NCBI GenBank assembly: GCA_027002875.1
Contig: JALWZC010000118.1
Location: 1-36,830, forward strand
Direction: 5' to 3'
DNA: 36,830 nucleotides
Source of the DNA: Desulfurococcales archaeon
GTDB taxonomy: Archaea > Thermoproteota > Thermoprotei_A > Sulfolobales > Desulfurococcaceae
Positions 7,587 through 15,892 of the stretch are shown here, one piece after another; the stretch's first letter is position 1; each line of letters begins with the position of its first letter. A program made the position numbers and the translations under genes. Under the pieces are notes generated by a model that was not told the DNA's origin, searched no databases, and was given only the letters and a program-made list of their open reading frames with translations.

Positions 7587-10097
7587 ATGAGTGTTCCTAA
7601 AGAGAAGAGATTCGTGTTATGGCTTGACGAAGTAACTAAGGATGACGTAGTCCTAGTAGGCGGTAAGAACGCTAACCTCGGAGAAATGCTGCGAGCAGGG
7701 ATACCGGTACCACCGGGCTTCGCTGTAACGGCTTACGCTTACAAGTACTTCATCGAGAAAACCGGGCTGAAGGACAAGATCTATCCTATGTTGAACAAGC
7801 TGGACGTTAACGATAAGAAGGCTCTGGACGAGACAACTGCTAAGATAAGAGAAATGATCATGAATACCCCGATGCCTCCCGAAGTAGAAGAGGAGATTAG
7901 GAAGTATTACAGGGAGCTAGCCGCTAAGCTAAACATGGAGCCTGCAAAGCTCCGTGTAGCTGTTAGGAGTAGTGCAACGGCAGAAGACATGCCTGAAGCA
8001 AGCTTCGCTGGGCAGCAGGACACGTATCTAAACGTTTATGGTGAAGACAACGTAGTATACTATGTGAAACGCTGCTGGGCAAGCCTATTCACTAGTAGGG
8101 CGGTATTCTACCGTGTAGCTCAGGGTATACCCCATGAGAAGTCATTGATGAGCGTTACAGTGCAGAAAATGGTTAACAGTAAATCAGCTGGTGTAATGTT
8201 CACGCTACACCCGGTAACGGGTGATGAGAAAGTAGTAGTCATCGAGGGCAGCTGGGGCCTTGGAGAAGCAGTTGTAGGCGGTAAGGTAACCCCGGACGAG
8301 TGGATAGTTGACAAGTCCACGATGGAAATCGTTGAGAGAAAGGTGCACCACAAGACGCTAGCAATAACATTTGATCCAACGAAGGGTAGGAACGTAGAGC
8401 TACACTGGGATGAGGAGAAGAAGGTATGGGTTGACGAGGAAGGAAACCCGGCTACACACCTAGAAATAGTAAAGATCTTCGACCCAGACAAGCCGGCGTT
8501 GAGCGATGAAGAAGTTAAGAGGCTTGCAGAACTAGCAATACTAATACAGAAACACTACGGTAGACACATGGACATTGAATGGGCAGTAGACTTCGACATA
8601 CCATTCCCGGACAACGTATTCATAGTACAGGCTAGGCCCGAAACAGTCTGGAGTGTAAGGAAGGAGAAGGAGGCTAAAGCAGCTAAGAAGGCGGAAATCA
8701 AGGGTAAGAACATAGTAAAGCTATCAGAGGCGAAGATACTCGTACGTGGACTACCAGCAAGCCCCGGCGTCGGCGCGGGTGTTGCAAAGGTTATCTTCGA
8801 CCCACACAGTAAGGAGGCAGACGAGTTTAAGGAGGGTGAAGTACTAGTAACGAAGATGACTGATCCGGACTGGGTACCATTAATGAAGAAGGCTGCAGCG
8901 ATCGTTACTGATGAGGGAGGAATGACTAGCCACGCAGCAATCGTAAGCAGAGAGCTGGGAATACCCGCAGTCGTAGGTACTGGGAATGCAACACAGGTAA
9001 TCAAGTCCGGTACAGAAGTAACAGTTGATGGTAGTAAGGGAGTAGTCTATGAAGGCATCGTTGAAGAACTAGTAAAGCCCAAAGAAGAAGCAACGGCTGG
9101 TGTAGCAGCGGTAGGCATAAGCCCCGAACAGCTACTACCACTCTACCCGGTAACAGCCACGAAGATCTATATGAACCTTGGAGAACCGGACGCTATTGAG
9201 AGATACAAGGATCTGCCCTTCGATGGAATAGGGCTGATGAGGATCGAGTTCATCATTACGGACTGGGTACAGTACCACCCATTATACCTGATCGAGCAGG
9301 GTAAGGGAGACTTATTCGTCGACAAGCTAGCGGAGGGTATTGCAAAGGTTGCACAAGCAATCTATCCAAGGCCAGTAGTTGTAAGGTTCAGCGACTTCAA
9401 GACAAACGAGTATCGCGGACTAAAAGGCGGTGAGAAGTATGAGCCAGAAGAAAGGAACCCAATGATCGGCTGGAGAGGCGTTAGCAGATACATACACCCC
9501 AAGTATGAGCCAGCCTTCAGGCTAGAAGTTAGGGCTATCAAGAAGGTACGCGACGAGATGGGATTAACTAATGTATGGGTGATGTTCCCATTCGTAAGGA
9601 CTACATGGGAGCTCGAGAGAGCATTGAAGATCATGGAGGAGGAAGGACTGAAGCGCGGTAAAGACTTCAAAGTATGGGCTATGGCTGAGGTTCCAAGCAT
9701 AGTATTCCTAGCAGACAAGTTCGCAGAGTACGTTGACGGGTTTAGTATTGGAAGCAACGATTTGACACAGCTAGTACTAGCGACAGACCGCGACAGCCAG
9801 ATACTGGCTGAGATGGGATACTTCGACGAGAGGGATCCAGCAGTATTAGCCGCTATCAAGATGCTGATCCAGAAAGCACACAGTAAGGGTGCAACCGTAA
9901 GTATCTGCGGACAGGCACCGAGCGTATACCCAGAAATAGTAGAGTTCCTAGTAGAAAACGGCATCGACAGTATAAGCGTTAACCCAGACGCAGTAATCTC
10001 AACTAGGAGGCTAGTAGCCAGCATTGAGAGAAAGATCATGATGAAGAGGCTTACGAAAGCACTGGAAAAGCTCGAGAAGCTAGAGCTAGGCTTCTAA
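7587..10097 (+). CDS. ppsA: Phosphoenolpyruvate synthase (pyruvate, water dikinase)
   Basis: Converts pyruvate, ATP and water to phosphoenolpyruvate, AMP and phosphate; the archaeal enzyme feeds gluconeogenesis and can run in reverse. 836 residues, slightly longer than the usual ~790-820. Domains in order: N-terminal ATP/pyruvate-binding domain (about 10-350; [42 protein letters not shown]), the swivelling phosphohistidine domain (about 395-490) with the catalytic H449 in [14 protein letters not shown], and the C-terminal PEP-binding TIM barrel (about 530-810; [34 protein letters not shown]). All catalytic blocks are intact. It has its own promoter and a T-rich stretch follows the gene (10120-10150). 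It sits between the biotin carboxylase and a cDPGS-like gene, a central carbon group. Confidence 0.96.
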   Translation: MSVPKEKRFVLWLDEVTKDDVVLVGGKNANLGEMLRAGIPVPPGFAVTAYAYKYFIEKTGLKDKIYPMLNKLDVNDKKALDETTAKIREMIMNTPMPPEVEEEIRKYYRELAAKLNMEPAKLRVAVRSSATAEDMPEASFAGQQDTYLNVYGEDNVVYYVKRCWASLFTSRAVFYRVAQGIPHEKSLMSVTVQKMVNSKSAGVMFTLHPVTGDEKVVVIEGSWGLGEAVVGGKVTPDEWIVDKSTMEIVERKVHHKTLAITFDPTKGRNVELHWDEEKKVWVDEEGNPATHLEIVKIFDPDKPALSDEEVKRLAELAILIQKHYGRHMDIEWAVDFDIPFPDNVFIVQARPETVWSVRKEKEAKAAKKAEIKGKNIVKLSEAKILVRGLPASPGVGAGVAKVIFDPHSKEADEFKEGEVLVTKMTDPDWVPLMKKAAAIVTDEGGMTSHAAIVSRELGIPAVVGTGNATQVIKSGTEVTVDGSKGVVYEGIVEELVKPKEEATAGVAAVGISPEQLLPLYPVTATKIYMNLGEPDAIERYKDLPFDGIGLMRIEFIITDWVQYHPLYLIEQGKGDLFVDKLAEGIAKVAQAIYPRPVVVRFSDFKTNEYRGLKGGEKYEPEERNPMIGWRGVSRYIHPKYEPAFRLEVRAIKKVRDEMGLTNVWVMFPFVRTTWELERALKIMEEEGLKRGKDFKVWAMAEVPSIVFLADKFAEYVDGFSIGSNDLTQLVLATDRDSQILAEMGYFDERDPAVLAAIKMLIQKAHSKGATVSICGQAPSVYPEIVEFLVENGIDSISVNPDAVISTRRLVASIERKIMMKRLTKALEKLEKLELGF

Positions 10098-10249
10098 AAC
10101 CACTAATCTTATAACCCTGGTTTTTGAAGAATAATCCTTTTTCCTTCTTATTCCTCCTGTTTTAATGAATAATTATTTTAATCGATCCCATGATTAATTA
10201 TTACCTGCTACTAGTATTAATTGAATCAGCTCCTAATGGGTGGCTTGTA

Positions 10250-11581
10250 TTGGTTAAACGCGTCGTAATCCTAGGTGCTGGTGGGAGAGACTTCCACAAC
10301 TTCAACGTATACTTCCGCGATAACCCCGAGTACCGCGTAGTAGCTATACTGCAGACACAGATACCCGGCATTGCTGGCCGAAGGTATCCGCCGAGCCTGG
10401 CTGGTAGATTATACCCGGATGGAATACCGATACTGAGCATGGACTATCTCGAGGAGATAGCGGGTAAATACCATGTCGACGAAGCCTATCTATCATATAG
10501 TGATCTCACCTATGAAGAAGTCGGACACCTTATCAGCAGGGTACTAGCCCTAGGGATGAATTACAGGATACTAGGCCCGAGGGAGACAATGCTTGAATCC
10601 TCGCGGCCAGTGATTGCTGTTACAGGTGTTAAGACCGGTGCTGGTAAGAGCAGTGTCTCCAGGGAGATTGCTAGGATACTCGTAGATAAGGGCTACCGGG
10701 TAGGAATTGTTAGGCATCCAATGGCTTATGGAGACCTAGAGGAAATGGCTGTGCAAGTATTCCGTAGCTATGAAGACTTGGACAAGTATCATGCAACTAT
10801 TGAGGAGAGGGAGGAGTATGAACACTATATCCGGATGGGCTTACCGGTTTATGCGGGAGTAGACTATGGTAGGCTCCTCAGAATAGTTGAGAAGGATAAT
10901 GAGGTAATACTATGGGATGGAGGGAACAATGACTGGCCATTCTATAGGCCAGACTACATGATTACGGTTGCAGACGCTCTTAGGCCGGGTATTGAAGTAT
11001 CTAGTTTTCCCGGCGAAGTAAACCTGAGGTTAGCGGATGCTGTAATAATCAATAAGATTGATCAAGCAAGCCCGGACATGGTTAAGAAGGTTGAAGAGAA
11101 TACTAGGAAGGCTAATCCAAGAGCAGTCATATCCCATGCTGTTAGCGAAGTAGTAGTTGATAAACCAGAACTAGTGAAGGGTAGAAAAGTCCTAGTAGTC
11201 GAAGACTCACCAACGGTAACACATGGTGGAGCCCCATACGCTGCGGGATATGTAGCTGCTAAGAAGTATGGTGGTGAAATAATCGATCCAAGACCCTACG
11301 TTACCGGGTTCTTCAAGAAGATATATGAGGAATACCCACACATGGGCCCAGTACTACCGAGCACCGGGTATACGCCTGAACAATTAAAGGAGCTAGAGGA
11401 ATCAATTAATAATACGCCTGCTGAAGTCGTTGTGCTTGGAACGCCTAGCGATATAACCAGGCTGATCAAGATTAATAAGCCGGTTGTAAAAGTATCCTTC
11501 AGGGTTAAAATCGTTAAGGGGCCGAGCCTCGAGGAACTAGTGGAGAAATTCCTGGAAAAAGCTAGGGCGAAGATAGAGTAA
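10250..11581 (+). CDS. Cyclic 2,3-diphosphoglycerate synthetase-like NTPase (COG2403 family)
   Basis: 443 residues. The N-terminal ~115 residues form a Rossmann-like domain opening with RVVILGAGGRDFHNFN, the hallmark of this family. It is followed by a P-loop domain with Walker A GVKTGAGKSS near residue 126, an acidic ILWDGGNNDWPF segment and NKID. Related proteins in methanogens are annotated as cyclic 2,3-diphosphoglycerate synthetase, which makes the thermoprotective solute cDPG from 2,3-diphosphoglycerate; crenarchaeal members are often labelled simply as predicted GTPases. The phosphoglycerate assignment is therefore family-based and unproven here. The start is TTG 10250, which gives MVKRVVILG and has GGTG at 10239-10242. 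A longer frame from ATG 10190 adds a hydrophobic stretch that I take as untranslated. The neighbouring ppsA fits a link to lower glycolysis. Confidence 0.75.
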   Translation: MVKRVVILGAGGRDFHNFNVYFRDNPEYRVVAILQTQIPGIAGRRYPPSLAGRLYPDGIPILSMDYLEEIAGKYHVDEAYLSYSDLTYEEVGHLISRVLALGMNYRILGPRETMLESSRPVIAVTGVKTGAGKSSVSREIARILVDKGYRVGIVRHPMAYGDLEEMAVQVFRSYEDLDKYHATIEEREEYEHYIRMGLPVYAGVDYGRLLRIVEKDNEVILWDGGNNDWPFYRPDYMITVADALRPGIEVSSFPGEVNLRLADAVIINKIDQASPDMVKKVEENTRKANPRAVISHAVSEVVVDKPELVKGRKVLVVEDSPTVTHGGAPYAAGYVAAKKYGGEIIDPRPYVTGFFKKIYEEYPHMGPVLPSTGYTPEQLKELEESINNTPAEVVVLGTPSDITRLIKINKPVVKVSFRVKIVKGPSLEELVEKFLEKARAKIE

Positions 11582-11588
11582 AAATAAT

Positions 11589-11602
11589 AAAAACATGTTT
11601 TT
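11589..11602. terminator. Palindromic A/T-run between convergent genes, likely bidirectional terminator
   Basis: AAAAACATGTTTTT is a perfect 14-bp palindrome lying in the 28-bp gap between two convergent stops. It provides an oligo-T run on both strands, the usual archaeal termination signal. Functional assignment is inference. Confidence 0.5.
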
Positions 11603-11609
11603 AAATTTC

Positions 11610-13019
11610 TTAATGTTTCCTTACTAGGAACACTCCCCCAATTACTAAACCTATGATTACTACGGTTACAGCTATTATTAACCCAGTATTTACCCCGCCA
11701 GTGGGGGTTGTAGTTGTGGGGTTATTTGATTTTGTCGTAGACGTAGCCGTTGAAGGCTGTGTCGTTGTCGTTGTTTTACTTGGACTTGTAGTTGTTGGGC
11801 TTGTTGTTGTAGCTGGTTTCTTTCCGAGTACTAGTACTGCGTGATGGTCTACGCCGTTTGCTACTATTGCTTCGCTACTATTCTTCCGTGGAGCGTAGGC
11901 GTACCATGTGTTTGCTGTACAAGTTATTTCAACCGTGTAGCTGGTTGGTTTGAAGTTTACTGTAACATCTTTGTTTGGTGGTGCTAGTATTACAGCGTAG
12001 ATAGTCCAGTTCTTATAGTGGTAGCTAACCCTTACTGGTACGTATGTATAGTTGTTGAATATGCTTCTCTTAGTATTCTCGATCGTGTAGGCTGTTTCAT
12101 TGATCTTATCTATAACTATTTTTCCACTAGCGGCATCAGCTCTTACAGGGTAGTATGTATAGGTTTGGTTAGGGAAGAGTATTAGGTATAGGTAGTGGTA
12201 TTTGCCCTTGACGAGTATAGTGTTAGGCTCGTAGGGCTTCTTGGGGTAATAGTATAATGGGGCTCCAGCGCCTCCAGTAATGATCCACGTAATACCCAGT
12301 TTTTCCGTTACAGCGAAGCCGTGCCAGTGTCCCTGTATTACTAGCTTTATATGATCGTGCTGCTTTATTGCTGTTATTAGTGGTTTTATCCTTTCACCGT
12401 CAAGGTTGTGTTCTACATAGGGGTATACTGGGCGGTGGAACACTAGTATGCCTGCTTCATCGTCTTTAAGATTCTGGAAAACCCAGTTAACCTGCTGCTT
12501 CCACTCGGTTGATAGTCGTGCTTCGCTGTCTATGAAGAAGATCTTCCATCCCGGTATATCGTCTATGTAGTAGTATTGGGGCCCTATTAGTTTCTCCCAG
12601 TAAGTAATGTTTCCAGGCGTATATATGTCGTGGTTTCCGAGCACTAGCCATACGTTCTCCAAGTCTTTCAACGTATTATATAATTCATCTATCTGCGGCT
12701 TAGCGCCTCTACCTACATGGTCTCCCGTACCTATAACGCCTAATGGTTTCGTCTCCCTTATCTCATCAACGATCATGTAGAATACCTGTGGGAATCTAAC
12801 CTGGCTTGCATCATGGGGCCTATTATCACCTATAACGGCTAATGGATACCATGGAAGGTTTGACGGGATCCTCCTCCTCGTCAGCTTGAACAACTGCTCC
12901 CTATTATCGGTGTTACCGCTGGCTATTATGAATGATGTTAATGTAGTGGATATTAGGACTAGTAGGAGTACACCAATCAGTAACTTACTAGCTCTACTCA
13001 ACGAGTACACCATAAACAT
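11610..13019 (-). CDS. Secreted, stalk-anchored metallophosphoesterase
   Basis: About 469 residues, predicted to act outside the cell while tethered to the membrane. Order: N-terminal signal segment (SKLLIGVLLLVLISTTLTSF), calcineurin-like phosphoesterase domain (about 50-280), a beta-rich region, a Thr/Ser/Pro stalk (repeats of TTTSPTTTSP type) and a C-terminal membrane helix ending VFLVRKH. The dinuclear-metal motifs are present: GDNRPHD, GTGDHVG, LGNHD, FHRPVY and IQGHWHG. The substrate (phosphomonoester, diester or phospholipid head group) is not determined. I place the start at ATG 13019 because AGGAGG lies just upstream (13024-13029) and a TATA box at 13056-13064 would put the transcript start near 13034; the longer frame to 13067 would begin upstream of that. 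It is divergent from the PIN-ATPase gene. Confidence 0.85.
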   Translation of the reverse strand: MFMVYSLSRASKLLIGVLLLVLISTTLTSFIIASGNTDNREQLFKLTRRRIPSNLPWYPLAVIGDNRPHDASQVRFPQVFYMIVDEIRETKPLGVIGTGDHVGRGAKPQIDELYNTLKDLENVWLVLGNHDIYTPGNITYWEKLIGPQYYYIDDIPGWKIFFIDSEARLSTEWKQQVNWVFQNLKDDEAGILVFHRPVYPYVEHNLDGERIKPLITAIKQHDHIKLVIQGHWHGFAVTEKLGITWIITGGAGAPLYYYPKKPYEPNTILVKGKYHYLYLILFPNQTYTYYPVRADAASGKIVIDKINETAYTIENTKRSIFNNYTYVPVRVSYHYKNWTIYAVILAPPNKDVTVNFKPTSYTVEITCTANTWYAYAPRKNSSEAIVANGVDHHAVLVLGKKPATTTSPTTTSPSKTTTTTQPSTATSTTKSNNPTTTTPTGGVNTGLIIAVTVVIIGLVIGGVFLVRKH

Positions 13020-13023
13020 GTTT

Positions 13024-13064
13024 CCTCCTTTAATCATGTAGAATGGGATTAAACCATTATAAAT
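13024..13064 (-). promoter_or_regulatory. Promoter and Shine-Dalgarno site of the metallophosphoesterase gene
   Basis: On the minus strand ATTTATAAT (13064-13056) is a TATA box with a predicted start near 13034. AGGAGG (13029-13024) lies 4 nt before ATG 13019. This decides against the longer open frame. Confidence 0.55.
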
Positions 13065-13173
13065 CAAATATCCCGTATTCAGCCTTTATGAGTATAGCGT
13101 GTTCAAAAATAATATTATGGGTATTAATCTATCTATTTCTGGAAATGATGTGTTGGTTTTTGGTGTTGTTATT

Positions 13174-14745
13174 TTGTCTATAAAAACGCCTCAAGTAGAA
13201 ATATATGTGCCGGATACGAGTGCTTTGATCGAGGGTGTTGTCAGCAAGCTCGTCGAGGAAGGCCGTGTTAGGGGCCGCGTAGTTATTCATAGGGCTAGTA
13301 TCGCTGAGCTAGAGCATCAGGCTAATAAGGGTAGAGCTACTGGCTATGCAGGGCTGGAGGAGATTAAGAGGCTTCGGAGACTGGCTGATCAAGGCCTTAT
13401 AGAAATCGAGATCGGCGGGGAGAAGCCGAAGGCAATAGATATTAAAACGCTGGGTTCCGAAGCAATTGACTCCATGATAAGGGATTACGCGTATGAAACG
13501 GGGGCAACTCTAATAACCGGGGATCGCGTCCAAGCCGTTGTCGCTGAAACAATGGGTATACCAGTCATCTACGTACCTCCAAGCGAGGTTCCTAGGTTTA
13601 GGCTCGCTGAATTCTTCGACGAGGTAACGATGAGTATACACTTGAAGGAGGGAGTACCGCCGATTGCTAAGAAGGGTAGGCCTGGAGACTGGGTTTACGA
13701 GGTTATCGGGGATAAAGCGTTGTCTAGGAAGGAGCTTGAGGAGCTTGCTAATGAGGTTATCGAGGAGGCTAAGAGGAGGACTGATGGATTCATAGAGATC
13801 GATCGTTTCGGCTCCACGATCGTTCAGCTTGGAACATACCGCATCGTAATTACGAGGCCTCCATTGAGCGATGGCTGGGAGATAACCGCTGTAAGGCCTC
13901 TGAAGAAGCTCAGCCTTGAAGACTATAGTCTACCGCCGAAGCTTATTAAGAGGCTTAATGAGAGGGCTGAGGGGATACTTATCGCTGGAGCCCCCGGTAT
14001 GGGTAAGACAACCTTTGCACAAGCATTAGCGGAGTACTATATGAGGATGGGTAAAATAGTTAAGACAATAGAGTCTCCTAGGGATATGAACCTACCACCA
14101 GAGATAACACAGTATAGTAAAAACTATGCCGACCTCGGAGAGCTCCACGACATACTCTTATTATCCAGGCCGGACTACACCGTTTTCGACGAGATGCGTA
14201 GCGATGAAGACTTCAAGCTGTACGCTGATCTAAGGCTTGCAGGTATAGGGATGATCGGGGTGGTACATGCTACGACGCCGATAGACGCTATACAGAGGTT
14301 TATAGGCAGGGTAGAGCTGGGAATGATTCCAAGCCTAATAGATACTGTCATATTCATTAGGAACGGCTACGTGGATAAGGTGTACGAGGTAAGGATGACT
14401 GTAAAACTACCAACGGGGCTGAAAGAAGCAGAGCTTTCAAGACCTGTCATCGAGGTTAGAGATTTCCTAACCGATGAACTAGAATACGAGATCTACACGT
14501 TCGGTGAGCAGACAGTGGTTATACCGGTTAAGAAATTCATGGCTAGGATAACTACCGGCGTAATTGATAGGGTTGCTAGAAGGATAATCCAGATGCTTCC
14601 GGGAGCCGATGTTAGGGTTGAAGACAACTCTATAATCGTTATCCTGCCGAGGAGGCTTATTAAAACATATAATAAGAAGATTAGGAAGCTGCGAAAGCTT
14701 GAGGATAAGTATAACATACCGATAAGGATTAGGATTTCAGAGTAG
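13174..14745 (+). CDS. PIN domain-ATPase-KH protein (COG1855, PilT/VirB11-like)
   Basis: 523 residues with three parts: an N-terminal PIN nuclease-like domain (about 8-140; IYVPDTSALIEG with D14, TGDR), a central VirB11/PilT-type hexameric ATPase (Walker A GAPGMGKTTF near residue 271, FDEMRSDEDF as Walker B region, GVVHATTP), and a C-terminal KH-like RNA-binding segment (RRIIQMLPGADVRVEDNSI onwards) with a basic tail. This combination is a conserved archaeal family of unknown cellular role. The parts suggest an ATP-driven RNA-acting enzyme rather than a pilus motor; that is inference. The start is TTG 13174, giving MSIKTPQVEIYVPD, with GGTG at 13162-13165. The longer frame from 13099 adds a hydrophobic, unlikely leader. 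The next gene starts 8 nt after the stop, so the two are probably co-transcribed. Confidence 0.88.
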   Translation: MSIKTPQVEIYVPDTSALIEGVVSKLVEEGRVRGRVVIHRASIAELEHQANKGRATGYAGLEEIKRLRRLADQGLIEIEIGGEKPKAIDIKTLGSEAIDSMIRDYAYETGATLITGDRVQAVVAETMGIPVIYVPPSEVPRFRLAEFFDEVTMSIHLKEGVPPIAKKGRPGDWVYEVIGDKALSRKELEELANEVIEEAKRRTDGFIEIDRFGSTIVQLGTYRIVITRPPLSDGWEITAVRPLKKLSLEDYSLPPKLIKRLNERAEGILIAGAPGMGKTTFAQALAEYYMRMGKIVKTIESPRDMNLPPEITQYSKNYADLGELHDILLLSRPDYTVFDEMRSDEDFKLYADLRLAGIGMIGVVHATTPIDAIQRFIGRVELGMIPSLIDTVIFIRNGYVDKVYEVRMTVKLPTGLKEAELSRPVIEVRDFLTDELEYEIYTFGEQTVVIPVKKFMARITTGVIDRVARRIIQMLPGADVRVEDNSIIVILPRRLIKTYNKKIRKLRKLEDKYNIPIRIRISE

Positions 14746-14753
14746 GGCTGAGA

Positions 14754-15323
14754 ATGGAGTTGAAGAGGTTAGTCTTTAGGCGTAGGATAGTTTTATCCGT
14801 AATATTGATGCTCCTAGTAATTCTTACTGGCTACTACTTCTACAGCATACATAATAGCCTAAACCAGCCTTATCCATGGCTGTTTAAAGGAGCATATTCG
14901 GTATACATTGGCTCCGGCACGATTAAAGCAAATAAACTAGTAACCGTTACGGCGACCATTAAACTCTTCATAGGTAGGATAAACTCGACTCACTACCACT
15001 TATACTTCCTCCAAGTATTCGAGTATAGTAGTACTGGTGAAAGTGTTGAAAAGCTTAATGATACATGGGTTCCAATAAATAACCCGGACTATTACCCTAT
15101 TGAGAAATACCGTTTAGCAAAAACGTATCATGCAAGAATAAATCATCCAAAACTGGGGGTGAGGGAGGCTATAGTCTACGTGTACACGTCGTCTCTAAAT
15201 GCAACAGTTGAGGTATATGTTGATGCAAAGGCTAAGTGGCCGATCGCATATGTTTTCAAGGACTACTTGGGAATGGGGAAACCCTTAATCGTCGAGCTTA
15301 AAGCGTATAATATTAAACTATGA
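14754..15323 (+). CDS. Hypothetical membrane-anchored extracytoplasmic protein
   Basis: 189 residues, no family recognised. A basic start (MELKRLVFRRR) is followed by one hydrophobic helix at about residues 12-30 (IVLSVILMLLVILTGYYFY). A soluble, Tyr- and beta-strand-rich domain of ~155 residues follows, with N-x-S/T sites, as expected outside the cell. It has no cysteines and no catalytic motif that I can name. It starts 8 nt after the PIN-ATPase gene, so it is probably in the same transcript, which may be its best functional clue. Its last 6 bp overlap the convergent hjc gene. Confidence 0.7.
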   Translation: MELKRLVFRRRIVLSVILMLLVILTGYYFYSIHNSLNQPYPWLFKGAYSVYIGSGTIKANKLVTVTATIKLFIGRINSTHYHLYFLQVFEYSSTGESVEKLNDTWVPINNPDYYPIEKYRLAKTYHARINHPKLGVREAIVYVYTSSLNATVEVYVDAKAKWPIAYVFKDYLGMGKPLIVELKAYNIKL

Positions 15324-15779
15324 ATCCTCCTCCCCGATGCTAGCATAATCTGTTAACAACTTGTTTCCAAGCATTAACGAGACTATATCGGGTAATCTTA
15401 GACTATTATGAATCTTCTCTACACTTACACGGTAGTTTCCACCGCGCGTCTCCTCTAGTTCTTCGACCGGTATAAACCTCCAACCAGTAATGCCGATGAT
15501 TTTCACCGCGATATAGGGCTTCCCGCCTGCACGCTTAGTGAACTCCAATAGTTTGTCGACCTGGCGGTTTGGAATATATACTGGTCTCTCATTATGTATG
15601 GTTTTAACTTCAAATGCTAAAACAACACCCTGCTTAATAGCTACGATGTCTGGGACAGCGTATCTACGAGCCTTAGCCCCGCTAGCAGGTGCTCTAATTA
15701 CTGCGAACCCCTTCTCCCATAGCCTGTGAACTAAGTCCCTCTCGTGTGAAAACCCTCTACTCCTACGCTTATTCTTCAA
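15318..15779 (-). CDS. hjc: Archaeal Holliday junction resolvase Hjc
   Basis: 153 residues. Cuts four-way DNA junctions during recombination and repair as a homodimer. The nuclease-fold residues of the family are all visible: E13 in SHERDLV, R29 with the PASG loop, D44 in VPDIVAI, and E57/K59 in the FEVKT motif. The family is usually ~120-140 residues; the extra C-terminal ~20 residues (DIVSLMLGNKL onwards) have no clear match. The start is TTG 15779 with GGAGG a few bases upstream. The gene is convergent with, and overlaps by 6 bp, the hypothetical membrane protein, and divergent from the second surface metallophosphoesterase. A palindromic TATA box between them could serve both. Confidence 0.93.
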   Translation of the reverse strand: MKNKRRSRGFSHERDLVHRLWEKGFAVIRAPASGAKARRYAVPDIVAIKQGVVLAFEVKTIHNERPVYIPNRQVDKLLEFTKRAGGKPYIAVKIIGITGWRFIPVEELEETRGGNYRVSVEKIHNSLRLPDIVSLMLGNKLLTDYASIGEEDS

Positions 15780-15828
15780 GGCTCCTCCATCCTATAACGT
15801 TGAAATAAACCGTTAATACTCTCTGCAT

Positions 15829-15838
15829 CTATAAATAG
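15829..15838. promoter_or_regulatory. Palindromic TATA box between hjc and the surface phosphoesterase gene
   Basis: CTATAAATAG reads the same on both strands. Rightward it predicts a start near 15860 for the gene at 15893; leftward near 15807 for hjc. A second leftward candidate is GTTTATTTC at 15811-15803. Confidence 0.45.
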
Positions 15839-15892
15839 TACATAAGTATACGGGAGTAATTAAATCTAGGAGGCTAGTGGTGAGTAGGAACA

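Noticed and set aside
9362-10039. 225-codon minus-strand ORF inside ppsA (also 8120-8491 and 8555-9004)
   Set aside because: Antisense to conserved catalytic domains, no ribosome site and Ser/Thr-rich composition typical of a shadow frame.
10190-10249. Hydrophobic N-terminal extension (signal or anchor) of the cDPGS-like protein
   Set aside because: GGTG at 10239-10242 points to TTG 10250, which yields the family's usual start just before RVVILGAGGRDF.
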